A stretch of DNA of 64,000 bases from Symbiodinium natans. Taxonomy: Eukaryota > Sar > Dinophyceae > Suessiales > Symbiodiniaceae. The notes under the pieces are model-generated. The model had not been told where the DNA came from. It made no database searches and was given only the letters and a program-made list of their open reading frames with translations. Location of the stretch: positions 312,001-376,000 of the forward strand of contig CAJNDS010002091.1 in NCBI GenBank assembly GCA_905221605.1, in the 5' to 3' direction. The position numbers were made by a program, and so were the translations under genes. Positions 47,767-57,262 of this stretch are shown in pieces. Within the stretch, counting starts at the first letter, position 1. Each line of letters starts with the position of its first letter.

Positions 47767-50700
47767 TCAGGGGCCTGGCCGTATTGGCCTCGCCAGATCT
47801 GACACCGACCGGATCGGCCGTGTCTTGGTAAACACTGCGAGCCTTGAGCGTGCCTCCATCAAATCAATAGCACTGATCCCCACCAACAAACCATCTTGAG
47901 GCGCAGAGACCCGAAGATCCGCCAACGAAATACCCTTGCAACACAAGTCCTGCAGGCTCAAAACTCGCACTACATGTCCTAAAACCTTCCGAAGTAGCCG
48001 GAGCTGACAAGCGGCCTTCAAAGGTGCACTGAAAAGAACTGTTGAAGCAGGAACCCAGGCGCCCGTGCTAGGACACTGTACAGGAAACTCAACCCTGGGA
48101 TTCCCTACCATCAAAAACAGAAGCTCAAGCCAGGAAACTTTACAAGCCATGACCTCAGCTTCGTCCAAACGAATGAGCTCATTCATCAATGCCGTCACGA
48201 ATGTCGCTGGAACGAATCCAGTAGCTGCCGCTGCTTGAGTATGCCAGTTGACGGGTAGGCGATCTTGAATAGATGCACATCTCAGAAAGTACTGTGGGGC
48301 CTGCCCGGCCAATTCAATTGTCTCGTCACCATCATCCGCTACTCGTTGGCAAGGTGGCCGTCCGCCTGTTATTTCTGCTATGGCAAAATAGATATGCCGG
48401 AAAGCCCGAATGGCTTTTGCGAAGAACTCATGCCGGCGCAGCGCAGCGTGGTATACTTCCAGGAAATGGACTGACCGATTCTGATTAGCCTGAACAGCTA
48501 CCCGGTCAGCTCGCGCATTCCAAATAGCTACCCAGTCTTCGAAGGCAGATGTGGTCCGACTAAGATCCAAATGTGAAGGAACATGTTGGACATAAATAGC
48601 ATCGTGTTCGAAGCTATTGACCATGTCCGACACTCGTCGCCACAAATCATCGTTCTCTGGATCGTCCGGAAGAGGGCTGCCATGCAGTAACTTGTCAATG
48701 CCCTGCACCACATGTAGAGCATCACACCAAATGCAGATTGCTACGCCATGTCGCAGTGCCCAGCTCAGGGCGCAGATCACAGCATATAACTCCCCCCGAG
48801 GGGCAGTCTGCTGAATGCCCGGAACTTGACCACATCCAATGACTGTGTCTGTGTCAGCCAGCACAGCGCCCCATGCTGCTAAGGCGAAGTCAGGGTGACC
48901 GCTCTGGAAGCACGAACCGTCCGTAAATATATGTTGTCTGCCTACATTTACAGGCATGGCGTGTGTGTCCGGTGTTTGATCCGCAATGGCATGCAACAAT
49001 GCGTGCAGGGCACTTGCGTCTGCATTACTTGGCGGTAGCAAATGATGGGTCAGACAAGTCGGCAAAGTATGCCAAAAGCTGATGGCCCACTCTTGCCCCT
49101 CACGAGCTGCTGCATATGCTGGGCACTCACACACCCGATGGAAACGGGTATCAGAGCAACCGCAATGTAAGCATAACCCTGTCAGCGTAGTATCATGCCT
49201 GGCATGCTCTGCTCCAAACAACAAGGATCCCGACTGGAGAGCACGCAGGCGGGATAGGTCCAATGCGTGCATGCGCTGCACATCCAGTTGAGCAAGCCCG
49301 TGCAGGTCGCGCATGGTTGCCCTGTGAGTGTGCGCATGTCCTATGTGCCTTAACCAAGCCCTCTCCAAGCGTTGGCGCAACAGCGATTTCGGCATGAACA
49401 GAAGATTGTGTGTCAAACCCTCATGGTCTACAACCAGCGGCGGAACTGCAATATGCCATTCTATCTGCGAAAGGACCTGCAACAACTTAGAGAATGGTCC
49501 ATGGTACAACACCCCATCAAAGCTGCGCATGAACTGTTTCCAACTCCCGACCAAATCAGGCTGTCGCCGCAGAATGCGTCGTGCATCCCTGACACAAGCC
49601 CACAACTGGTAGAATCCTGGATCAGCCTCCATTGGGGCGGAAAGACTAAGACGAAGACATGGACTAGCCCCAGCTGACGTGACGTGCAGCGCGCGCGCAG
49701 CCTGTGTGCGGAGGTTGGTAATGTGGGCAAGTGCTAGTGGGCACCCCGAGACACCATGGAGGGCACGTGCCCACAACTTAGAAGGCAAGATTTGCAACTT
49801 GAAAGCAAGTGGACTGCGTGAAAGGGCCAACTTCTTGAATAACGGAGCTAGTGCCTTGCAACGGTCTACTAGCGCCGCATTCCTGGTAGCACTTCCAAAG
49901 GATAAAATGCCCCCAAGTTCTCGAGACTGTCTCAAAACTGGGATGCCCAACGCCTTAAGCGAGTTTCTGACACATGCGTGTGAACCCCACACAAAAGTCT
50001 TGGCCGGATCTAGCTGAACATCCAGCATGTCCGCCACGCACTGAGTCATCACGATGCCGCTAGCCAGTTGTCCTATGTTGGATGCTGTGTGTGACCAGTT
50101 GTCGGCATAACTGACCGCAGAGGCACGCGGCTCATAGTGATGGAGATACAAATGGTATACTAGGTTGGCAACGCACATTGCAAACGGTGACAACGGGCAG
50201 CCTTCTGCAAAGCCGCTTGTTGAGGCCAGTGCTTGCCCTACGTGACCTCGGATGAGGAACCTACGGCGAACGCCTGAAAGAAAAGCCCGCCAAGGAACCA
50301 AAATACGGTCCGGGACCCCAAGCAAAGCTGCAACTTCAAGCAGGGGAGTTCTAGGAAGCCCATTGAAACATTTGACTATGTCCGTACCGTAGCCGCACAA
50401 TGGTTGGTCACCCTGGCAAGCCAGTTCAATCATGATCTCCAGTCTATACCACATTTCGGAAGCCTCTCTGCCAGGGATGAATCCGAGCGCAGATTCCGGC
50501 ATCACTGTCTTGAAATGTTGAAGCAATTGCCTGGCTCGCAGAGAAGACCACGCCCTGTAGACGATGGCAAAGAGGCAAATGGGTCGGTACCCATCAGCGT
50601 CTCGCCTCTCGTTTGGCTTGGCCAGGCTGATGACGAAGCCTTGAAGCCACTGATTCGGCCAGTTGAGGTTCCCTTCTTCGATGGCATTGAGCACGGAAAG

Positions 50701-52746
50701 TAGGCACAAAACAGCTTCGTCTGGCATAGCTACCAGATCCGCCTTGGCAATGCCGTCTGGGCCCCGAGCAGCGCGGGGTTTGAGACGTGCGATAGTGGAT
50801 CGCCAGTCTTTGAGGCTGATGGGCTGAGCGTGAAAAGGGGCGCTTGGCAAAAACGCCCGAGCAAAACTTACAAGCCTGTTCCAGTCCGGCTGTACATCTG
50901 GGCTAGACTTGTTCCATCGCGGCGTCCACGCGGACTGAAACTCGGAAAGAATGTCAGACACGTCATGAAGTACGATGGTTTGTTCAAGTGATGCAAGATC
51001 TGGACACAGGGGAACGTCAGGGGGCAAGAGGCAAAGTTGTGGAGTCTGAACACATACCTCAATGTTGACTCCTTCAAAGGACCACGTCGAATGACCCCTC
51101 ATGTCAGCTGCTTTATCCAAGTGAACTTGCCTTGTGTCCGAGTCACAGGCCACGACCTGAAAACTCTTCTGCAGGACTAAGTGATCAACCTGCGATGGCC
51201 GATCATCGCGGAGATCTCTGTACAACAGTTCGCGAGCCTGCTCATATTGCGCCTGCAGCAACTTAGTACGTTGACGAATGTGCCAGGATTCAAAACGCTT
51301 GAAATTGGCGTGGAAGTCAGCATACAATTGCTCCGCTAGGTCGAGCCCTGGAAGGGAGTGAGGCAGATGTGCTGGGAGGCCTTGGTGGCGGACAGGACGA
51401 GTGCCCCACCAGGCCTGGAAGCCGCGCAGGAACCCTCGACCCTCAAGAATGGCACGCCACAGCTGCAATCGATAGTCTACGGCTGAGGGTCTGTTTGCCC
51501 CAGCCCGCAGTGCATGAACTAGGCTCTGCAAGCGACGCAGTTGCTGAAACCAGTACTTGACCTCCAAACAAACCAAACTATGGCTCAAAGAGACCTCCCC
51601 TGGGCGGCTGGGCTTGGGCGCTATGCACCGCTGTTGTTCAATGCGCGGCCGCATTCGTTTCGCCCGCCCATGACATCTCCTCGGAAGATGTCCACCGGGG
51701 ACCCCCGTAATGTGCCCATCGAGGCTCTGCTCGAAAATGTGCGCGAAAGACTTCAACCACGCAGTGGTGTTGCCAGTGCATTCAGGAAAGGTTGGCATTG
51801 AATGATGCCACGTCGCATGGTTCACTGATTCCCAGGGAATTTCTGCTGGTAAGGGCCAACTCAAAGCCGCGTGTACACCCATGTCCACGCGAAGAGTGGC
51901 GATTAGGGTGTCATGTTCCTGAAAGTGTTGTTGGACCATGACACTATGGAGTAGACAGGCCGCTTCCGGAGAAAGCCAGAGAAAATCACGGATGGTAGCT
52001 CCCTTACACGTTGGCATGGGCATTTGGCCCCAGAGCAGTTGCGCCTGCTCCTGAGCCTCTACCCAGCCGCGCTCCCTCCAAATGCGGAGCTGTTCCAGGC
52101 GGTCTGCATCCTGGTTGAAATCTCCAGCAATTATCCTTGGACCACGTCCACCGATTACAAGCTCTTGGGTGACCGTTGTGAGAAGCTGGTCAGTTTTTTG
52201 GGCAGCATCGGGGCAACCAAAACCCGGCGCAAAGCCGTAAATGTTCGCTGAGATCAGGCAGTGTTGTCCAAGGTAGTGTTGCACCGCTTGGACTCTAGCT
52301 GTTTGAAAAGCACCTGCCTGCCACGGCAAAGTCAGGGATCGGGACGGCCAGTCGGAGGTAGTCAAAACCCCACTCCATGACCCAGCCCAGGAACTGTTCG
52401 TCCTGACTGGAGCCGGCGCTCCTGCGTGAACTCGAATGTCCCTGTTTTGCGCCGAACCACAAGCGCGTATCGCGCGGGACGCAGAGGGGAGTGAATGCGC
52501 CGAGAGCTGTGTCTCGGAGTAGTGGAAAATACCGGGGCCGATATCGACCGCAAGACTTTCTTTACCACGCAATCCGGTAGGATTCGTGGTCCCAACCGCA
52601 ACGAGATTGTGAGGACCCGGATGACTAGCCTCACCGATCCTCAAACCGGAAATGGGCAAGGTGGAAGCACTAGCTGTTCCTAGAAGTGTCGCGAACGCAC
52701 AGAGAAGTGCCAAAAAGAAAGGTGGGCGAGCAGACGAAATCGGCAT
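47767..52746 (-). CDS. LINE ORF2 polyprotein: endonuclease, reverse transcriptase, RNase H
   Basis: 1659 residues from an ATG. Residues 8-27 are hydrophobic (signal-like), followed by RIGEASHPGP (36-45), similar to 2A peptides. An APE-type endonuclease spans about 50-295 with S-E-T (77-79), G-D-F-N (208-211), R-D-F-L-W (253-257) and H292. Reverse transcriptase spans about 640-930: the GPDG region (662-665), KPNERRDADGYRPI (710-723), motif A TDIVKCF (788-794, D789), motif B GFAEGCPLSP (845-854, Glu where Gln is usual) and motif C YADN (880-883, Asn for the second Asp). A CCHC knuckle is formed by C1192, C1195, H1203 and C1208. RNase H spans about 1270-1420 with D1276 (TDGS), E1319, D1342 and D1414. 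The C-terminal 240 residues are unassigned. Many shorter ORFs on the other strand here are shadows. Confidence 0.95.
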   Translation of the reverse strand: MPISSARPPFFLALLCAFATLLGTASASTLPISGLRIGEASHPGPHNLVAVGTTNPTGLRGKESLAVDIGPGIFHYSETQLSAHSLPSASRAIRACGSAQNRDIRVHAGAPAPVRTNSSWAGSWSGVLTTSDWPSRSLTLPWQAGAFQTARVQAVQHYLGQHCLISANIYGFAPGFGCPDAAQKTDQLLTTVTQELVIGGRGPRIIAGDFNQDADRLEQLRIWRERGWVEAQEQAQLLWGQMPMPTCKGATIRDFLWLSPEAACLLHSVMVQQHFQEHDTLIATLRVDMGVHAALSWPLPAEIPWESVNHATWHHSMPTFPECTGNTTAWLKSFAHIFEQSLDGHITGVPGGHLPRRCHGRAKRMRPRIEQQRCIAPKPSRPGEVSLSHSLVCLEVKYWFQQLRRLQSLVHALRAGANRPSAVDYRLQLWRAILEGRGFLRGFQAWWGTRPVRHQGLPAHLPHSLPGLDLAEQLYADFHANFKRFESWHIRQRTKLLQAQYEQARELLYRDLRDDRPSQVDHLVLQKSFQVVACDSDTRQVHLDKAADMRGHSTWSFEGVNIEVCVQTPQLCLLPPDVPLCPDLASLEQTIVLHDVSDILSEFQSAWTPRWNKSSPDVQPDWNRLVSFARAFLPSAPFHAQPISLKDWRSTIARLKPRAARGPDGIAKADLVAMPDEAVLCLLSVLNAIEEGNLNWPNQWLQGFVISLAKPNERRDADGYRPICLFAIVYRAWSSLRARQLLQHFKTVMPESALGFIPGREASEMWYRLEIMIELACQGDQPLCGYGTDIVKCFNGLPRTPLLEVAALLGVPDRILVPWRAFLSGVRRRFLIRGHVGQALASTSGFAEGCPLSPFAMCVANLVYHLYLHHYEPRASAVSYADNWSHTASNIGQLASGIVMTQCVADMLDVQLDPAKTFVWGSHACVRNSLKALGIPVLRQSRELGGILSFGSATRNAALVDRCKALAPLFKKLALSRSPLAFKLQILPSKLWARALHGVSGCPLALAHITNLRTQAARALHVTSAGASPCLRLSLSAPMEADPGFYQLWACVRDARRILRRQPDLVGSWKQFMRSFDGVLYHGPFSKLLQVLSQIEWHIAVPPLVVDHEGLTHNLLFMPKSLLRQRLERAWLRHIGHAHTHRATMRDLHGLAQLDVQRMHALDLSRLRALQSGSLLFGAEHARHDTTLTGLCLHCGCSDTRFHRVCECPAYAAAREGQEWAISFWHTLPTCLTHHLLPPSNADASALHALLHAIADQTPDTHAMPVNVGRQHIFTDGSCFQSGHPDFALAAWGAVLADTDTVIGCGQVPGIQQTAPRGELYAVICALSWALRHGVAICIWCDALHVVQGIDKLLHGSPLPDDPENDDLWRRVSDMVNSFEHDAIYVQHVPSHLDLSRTTSAFEDWVAIWNARADRVAVQANQNRSVHFLEVYHAALRRHEFFAKAIRAFRHIYFAIAEITGGRPPCQRVADDGDETIELAGQAPQYFLRCASIQDRLPVNWHTQAAAATGFVPATFVTALMNELIRLDEAEVMACKVSWLELLFLMVGNPRVEFPVQCPSTGAWVPASTVLFSAPLKAACQLRLLRKVLGHVVRVLSLQDLCCKGISLADLRVSAPQDGLLVGISAIDLMEARSRLAVFTKTRPIRSVSDLARPIRPGP

Positions 52747-52785
52747 GCGGCGTGGCCCGACACCGCACCCGGAGTGTCCTAGTCA
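52747..52785 (-). promoter_or_regulatory. ORF1/ORF2 junction with TGA-CTAG stop context
   Basis: ORF1 ends GAG TGA CTA GGA, and 11 more sense codons lead in the same frame to the ORF2 ATG. TGA followed by CTAG is the best-known eukaryotic readthrough context. So ORF2 may be made as an ORF1-ORF2 fusion by readthrough, or by reinitiation at the ATG. Confidence 0.6.
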
Positions 52786-54903
52786 CTCATTGCGTTGCTT
52801 CTTCACAAGCAGACTCTCAAGCTGCGCAGTTTGACTGGACATTTGCGCCTGGAGTTGCTCTCCCAATTGCAAACCTAGCGCCGCAACTGCCTGCTGGACT
52901 GCCTGTCCAACACCGTCAACAGAGCGTCCAACCTCTACCTGAACTTGGGCGAGTTGCTGTTGTTGGCCATCCAAGGTACTGGCAACTTGCTGGACCTGTG
53001 TGTTTGTGGCTTCAAGCGTGGCCGCAACTTGTTGGACCTGGGTGGTAGTGGCTGTGACTTTGTTTCCAAACTCCTGGAACCAACCCTCAAACTTCTGGTT
53101 TTGGCGCTGCAGTTCGCTAACGCTCTGTTCCAAACGCAGCAGGCGCTTGTCGTGCACCCCTTGTTGCTGGGCCTCTGCCCCGGCAACCGACTGGACCTGT
53201 TGAGTGACAGCCTCGTGGACTTGGCTGGTTAGCTCCGAGCGGAGCTGGTCCAGCTTCTTCTCTGCGCTTGACGAGATGGCCGGGCTTGGTAAGCCTGGAG
53301 GCGGACGGGGGCATGTGCTGGACGTAGCCTGGCTCCACGGGTCCCTGCCATTGGCCCAGGGGTCTGCCTCATTTGTGGGACCTTCGCCATCGTCATATAT
53401 GATGGCCCGCTTCGTGCGGCGGGAAGCAGTGACTGGTATCGGCCTTTCACCAGTGGCAGGGCCCTTCAGACGGGTCAAGATTGCGAAGCTGTCGCCAACT
53501 GGAAGGGCTTGAGCAGGAGGGTCGTCAGCAGATCCGATGTCCCAGGCGCTGCCTTGAGCATCACCTCTGGCGGGCTGAAGCGGACGAGCCTTCCAGTCCC
53601 ACTTGCGGAGGAGCTGTTGCATGTGGTGGCGTTGTATCCCCCTTGGCAGTGGGTACACCCGCCATTTCTGGACAACCTTTATCTGGACAAATTCCTGGCC
53701 AGGGCGGTGCGCAGCGAACACTGCACCTTCGTCACTTTCACGGACCCTCAAGCCGAATTTCTTACCTAGCCTGGCAACGGCTATGGCTTTGCCACAGGTT
53801 TTGAGAGCATGCGAAGCTGCTTGTCGATCTGCGTTTGGCAACCACACTACAGAGTAGACCTCACTTGGCGAAAACCCATCGCTGGAACGAGGTTCGCAGT
53901 ACACACCTTGTACGCCCAAGCGGAGACAGTGTTTCAAGGCAGAAGTGGGAATGCGGAACAACGCGTGGAACGCAGCAGCTGTGCCAGGATCTGCACGACC
54001 CCCTTCAAGCCTAGCCCACTGTCGAGCCCACACGTCCAGGAACAACTGATCCAAGGTCTCATCAACAGGCGCGTGAAAGCACGGGCAGTCACCCCTGCAA
54101 GAGCCATCCCGACATAAAGTAAGACCTGGTACCTTGGCAAGCAAAGCACGAATCGGTGCAGGACAGAACTCCTCCCATGGAATGCCCACTTCGTCACGGT
54201 AAACTGAGATGCGGATGGTGGACGTAGGCAGCTGCTCGACATCTGCAATGTCTTGCCTGGCCAAATCAACCTCTTCATCTCCCAATTGGAGGAGAGTGCC
54301 GGAAAGAAGCACTGGCTCATTGGTGGGTGCATAGATGGCAGGAAAGCGAATGTTACGTGCTGGTACACCTGCAATAGCTTCAGATGGAAGTTCCGAAGTA
54401 GAAATCAGGCCAAGCGCATCAACGGAAAGGGACTTAAAGCTCTGAATGTATGGCAGCATCTGCTGCGCACAACAAAAGGCAACCCCCGTGGCTTGACTAC
54501 CAACTTCGGAAATGGCAAGTTGGCCAAGTGGCGAGTTCTCTGGGCCAACAAAAGAACCTTGAGCAAGTAGCAGGTGGGCCGGATCAACTTGCAGGACTGG
54601 AACATCTGGCCTGGGCCGTTTGGCCTTCTGCTTTTTGCGCTTGGCGTCCTGCACGGCAGCCCCAAACTTGCTTGCTGCCTTTGCCTCAACTTGCGCTGCC
54701 AACTCTTCGGGCTTGATGTAGCGAAAGTTGGCTCCCGGTTGGGACGCTGCTGACTTGAGGGCCATCCAGGGGTTGGCGGCGCTCAGGCACTTGGCTAATG
54801 GCCCTGGACCGACCTTGGCCACTGCTGCCTGCACACGAGAGTGCACCTGATCGGCGGGAACGCCTTTCTCTAGCAGTAGCTCCTTTAGTTTAGTCTCTTG
54901 CTC
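52783..54903 (-). CDS. LINE ORF1 protein, N-terminus missing
   Basis: The frame is open from the 5' junction to TGA. The stop just upstream (54904-54906) is created by the junction. No ATG occurs before codon 54763-54765, and the GTG at 54844-54846 is not a plausible start. Counting from that GTG: a basic nuclear-localisation-like stretch KRKKQKAKRPRP at 69-80, a Cys/His cluster C245, C250, C254, C256, H258 resembling a zinc finger, a globular middle (about 300-420), a Pro-rich linker, and a long Gln-rich coiled coil (525-680) with repeated TQVQQVA. This layout fits LINE ORF1 RNA-binding/oligomerising proteins. Confidence 0.85.
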   Translation of the reverse strand, partial: EQETKLKELLLEKGVPADQVHSRVQAAVAKVGPGPLAKCLSAANPWMALKSAASQPGANFRYIKPEELAAQVEAKAASKFGAAVQDAKRKKQKAKRPRPDVPVLQVDPAHLLLAQGSFVGPENSPLGQLAISEVGSQATGVAFCCAQQMLPYIQSFKSLSVDALGLISTSELPSEAIAGVPARNIRFPAIYAPTNEPVLLSGTLLQLGDEEVDLARQDIADVEQLPTSTIRISVYRDEVGIPWEEFCPAPIRALLAKVPGLTLCRDGSCRGDCPCFHAPVDETLDQLFLDVWARQWARLEGGRADPGTAAAFHALFRIPTSALKHCLRLGVQGVYCEPRSSDGFSPSEVYSVVWLPNADRQAASHALKTCGKAIAVARLGKKFGLRVRESDEGAVFAAHRPGQEFVQIKVVQKWRVYPLPRGIQRHHMQQLLRKWDWKARPLQPARGDAQGSAWDIGSADDPPAQALPVGDSFAILTRLKGPATGERPIPVTASRRTKRAIIYDDGEGPTNEADPWANGRDPWSQATSSTCPRPPPGLPSPAISSSAEKKLDQLRSELTSQVHEAVTQQVQSVAGAEAQQQGVHDKRLLRLEQSVSELQRQNQKFEGWFQEFGNKVTATTTQVQQVAATLEATNTQVQQVASTLDGQQQQLAQVQVEVGRSVDGVGQAVQQAVAALGLQLGEQLQAQMSSQTAQLESLLVKKQRNE

Positions 54904-54904
54904 C

Positions 54905-54917
54905 TAAACTCTATATA
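54905..54917. repeat. Candidate target-site duplication, 5' side of LINE
   Basis: TAAACTCTATATA, exact copy of 47686-47698. Confidence 0.8.
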
Positions 54918-54957
54918 CACCTCAACGAAAATGGGCCCATGATCTACCCCCATAAAC

Positions 54958-55038
54958 CTTAGAGCCCCAAATGCCCCAACGACCCAGATGCGCCGAGACA
55001 AGGGCCTCCAACTTTTGAAAGGCTTCGCGATACCGCTC
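54958..55038 (-). CDS. Exon of the second chain, host exon just upstream of the LINE
   Basis: Twenty-seven codons: ERYREAFQKLEALVSAHLGR then WGIWGSK, acceptor TTAAG, donor AAG|GTTTATGG. Phase 0 both ends. Helical. Function unknown. Confidence 0.75.
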
Positions 55039-55265
55039 CTTAAGTGGGCGCTTTGAGGTAGGGTTTAGGGTTTCGGGTTTGGAGTTTAGGCAGAGTGTAG
55101 GGTTACGGTTTAGGACTTAGGGTCGGGATTCTGGTTGAGCTACTTCGCATAGGGGGGTCGAGGACGGTTTAGGGTTCGCACTTCAAAGGTTCTTGTTGAG
55201 CTCTGTCTGTCGGGTTTGGGGTTTAGGGCCTTTGAGCACCAAGAGCTATGGGGAGTCTGAGTGAG

Positions 55266-55335
55266 CTAAACCCTAAACCCTAAACCCTAAACCCTAAACC
55301 CTAAACCCTAAACCCTAAACCCTAAACCCTAAACC
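55266..55335 (-). repeat. CCCTAAA array
   Basis: About 10 heptamers left of exon 55353-55392. Confidence 0.97.
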
Positions 55336-55352
55336 CATCAAGGACCCAGGGC

Positions 55353-55392
55353 GTTGACTTGGAAGATGTTGCCGGCGATTCTCCCGAAAAGC
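55353..55392 (-). CDS. Exon of the second chain
   Basis: One base completes Met, then LFGRIAGNIFQVN, ending at a GC donor. Acceptor GGTAG. Phase 2+1 with exon 56158-56240 agrees. Confidence 0.7.
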
Positions 55393-55407
55393 CTACCGGG
55401 CCCACCA

Positions 55408-55552
55408 CCCTTCAACTTGGCTGCCCTTAGTAGGGTAGCTATAAGGGTTTAGGGTTTAGGGTTTAGGGTTTAAGGTTTAGGGTTTAGGGTTTAGGGTTTA
55501 AACTTTAGGCTAAGGATCTAAAGTTACAGTAAAGCACCACCAAAGTTAAGAG
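55408..55552. repeat. Dispersed repeat family H with telomere units in the middle
   Basis: CTTGGCTGCCCTTAGTAGGG then about eight TTTAGGG units, then AAAGTTACAGTAAAGCACCAC. Compare 32334-32476, which lacks the telomere block. Confidence 0.8.
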
Positions 55553-56157
55553 ATGTTTTGTTTGGGGCTTAGAGTTTAGGGCAGTTTAGGGTGTAGGGTG
55601 CCAGGAAATCTGGCCCTCCAGAAAAGACTCTGCCCACTTGGACCCGCATGCATAACGAGATGCTTCCATCCGGAGAGGATCTATTTGCTACTATTTGCTT
55701 AAGAACCCCAAAAGAATAATTAAAAAACACGATCCCTACATTACCCTTAAGCAGGAAGATTAATGTTTGTGTTTTCGGGGGATTCCTAAGCAACTAGTAG
55801 GGGTACCCAGAAACCCTGTGGCTTTTATCGGTGAAGGCCTTCGCTACCCCTAGGCTTCCTAGATGCCCCAAAGCCCTAAAGCCCTTTAAACCTGCCCAAA
55901 CACCTAAACCCACAAAAGCCTAAAAGCCCCAACAACCCGCCCAAAGCCCCCCAAACCCTAGAAAGCCCCTAGAAAAGACCTAGCAAAAACCTTCGAAACA
56001 TCCTAGAACCCGAATTAAACGCCCAAAAGCCCCAAAGCCCCATAATTAACCCTAAAACCTTCAAAACCTCAAGGGCCCATGACACCGAAATCCTGGAAGC
56101 ACCCAAAGCTCTCCATAATTCACCCTAAACCCTAAACCCTAAACCCCAAAACCCTAC

Positions 56158-56240
56158 ATCCCACCAACTCGCCCAGCTTCGTGGAGAGTCTCACTGCCTT
56201 CGGACCCCAGCGCTTTGGGAATTGCCGGCACCGTTGCAAC
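56158..56240 (-). CDS. Exon of the second chain
   Basis: VATVPAIPKALGSEGSETLH then EAGRVGG plus AT, donor GTAGGG. Acceptor CCTGAG. Ends in phase 2, completed by the next exon. Confidence 0.75.
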
Positions 56241-56328
56241 CTCAGGCTGAGAAAGCTTTCGGAGGACTTTAACCAACGACCCTTACACCCCCTTTGTTCG
56301 CATGTAAGGTTTAAAGAGGGTTTATACT

Positions 56329-56425
56329 TAGAGGATCAGGGGACTTTGTAAGTGGGGTTACAAGTAAGGAGACCATACCTAGAACTCCTTTTGTATCCCC
56401 CAATGAGGGTACCCCGATCCTGCAA
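56329..56425. repeat. Foldback element family K
   Basis: AGAGGATCAGGGGACTTTGT left; CCCCGATCCTGCA right. Confidence 0.7.
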
Positions 56426-56535
56426 CCCTAAACCCTAAACCCTAAACCCTGAACCCTGAACCCTGAACCCCTGAACCCTAAACCCTAGACCCTAGACCCT
56501 AGACCCTAAACCCTAAACCCTAAACCCTAAACCCT
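56424..56535 (-). repeat. CCCTAAA array with CCCTGAA and CCCTAGA variants
   Basis: About 15 units. Confidence 0.93.
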
Positions 56536-56842
56536 GCTCAAGTAGGGTTTAGAGGAGGAGGAGGATGGCCCGCCAAAACCCTACATCCTTAAATCCTAAA
56601 CCCGAAATACCTTGAATCCTAAACCCTAAAAGCCCTAAACCTAACAGTCCCAAAACCCTAAAAAACTGCAATAAGAGGATCCCCCGCCCAAAAAAAAAAA
56701 GGAAGTCGGGCTGCAAAACACTAAACCCCAAACCCCAAACCCTAAACCCTCAACCCCAAACCCCAAACCCTAAACCCTAAACCCCAAACCCCAAACCCCA
56801 AACCCTAAACCCCAAAAAATGGAAGTCTGGAAGTCGGGCTGC

Positions 56843-56899
56843 TAAGTGCGTCATCACGGGCTTGAGGCGGCGAAGACCGGCCTCGAGCTGCTCCTGCGC
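56843..56899 (-). CDS. Exon of the second chain
   Basis: Nineteen codons, AQEQLEAGLRRLKPVMTHL, between CCAG and a GC donor. The previous exon ends AAG|GC and this begins CAG|GC, the repeated AGGC again. Helical. Confidence 0.75.
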
Positions 56900-56938
56900 C
56901 TGGTTCGGGAGCTGTTTGAGGGTTTAGGGCTTCATAGG

Positions 56939-56992
56939 GTTTAGGGTTTAGGGTTTAGGGTTTAGGGTTTAGGGTTTAGGGTTTAGGGTTCA
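56939..56992 (+). repeat. TTTAGGG array
   Basis: About 8 heptamers right of exon 56843-56899. Confidence 0.97.
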
Positions 56993-57085
56993 GAAGCCGA
57001 AACTGTCCCGGACCGCGTCTAGGCGCGGCTTAGGCTATTTCATTAGGGAAGGCTTCAAGGACCTGCCTGTTCACAGAACACTACG

Positions 57086-57262
57086 GGTCCATATACCTCA
57101 TTGTTATGTACTTGGGCCCCAAAGTCCCTACATAGGAGGTACTTTAGAGGGTTTTTAAAAACCCTCTTTTTAAAAACCCTAAACCTTATTTTTCGCCCCA
57201 AAGCCCCTATGGTTGGAGGTACTTTAAGGCCCATGTATTCCCTATTTAGGTACATGGACATT
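57086..57262. repeat. Foldback element family E, longest copy
   Basis: GGGTCCATATACCTCATTGT left; TATTTAGGTACATGGAC right; TACTTGGGCCCCAAAGTCCC pairs with the interior. Confidence 0.85.

Larger units (their letters stand above)
47699..54904 (-). mobile_element. Non-LTR retrotransposon (LINE), 5'-truncated, inserted in sense in an intron
   Basis: About 7.2 kb, minus strand. Order: ORF1, a stop plus 12 sense codons, ORF2 (endonuclease, reverse transcriptase, zinc knuckle, RNase H), and a 68-bp 3' UTR without poly(A). Both ends abut the 13-bp repeat TAAACTCTATATA. ORF1 is open up to the 5' junction with no ATG, as expected for 5' truncation during target-primed reverse transcription. Both ORFs are uninterrupted, so the copy is young. 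It lies about 40 bp past the donor of exon 54958-55038, in the gene's sense orientation. Confidence 0.88.

Noticed and set aside
48265-54716. Many 60-110 codon ORFs opposite the LINE ORFs
   Set aside because: Antisense shadows of ORF1 and ORF2, which have domain support.
54844-54846. GTG as the start codon of LINE ORF1
   Set aside because: The frame is open upstream to the element junction; a eukaryotic GTG start is unsupported and the N-terminus is better explained as truncated.
47699-54904. LTR retrotransposon
   Set aside because: No long terminal repeats, protease or integrase; the endonuclease and RT order is that of a LINE.
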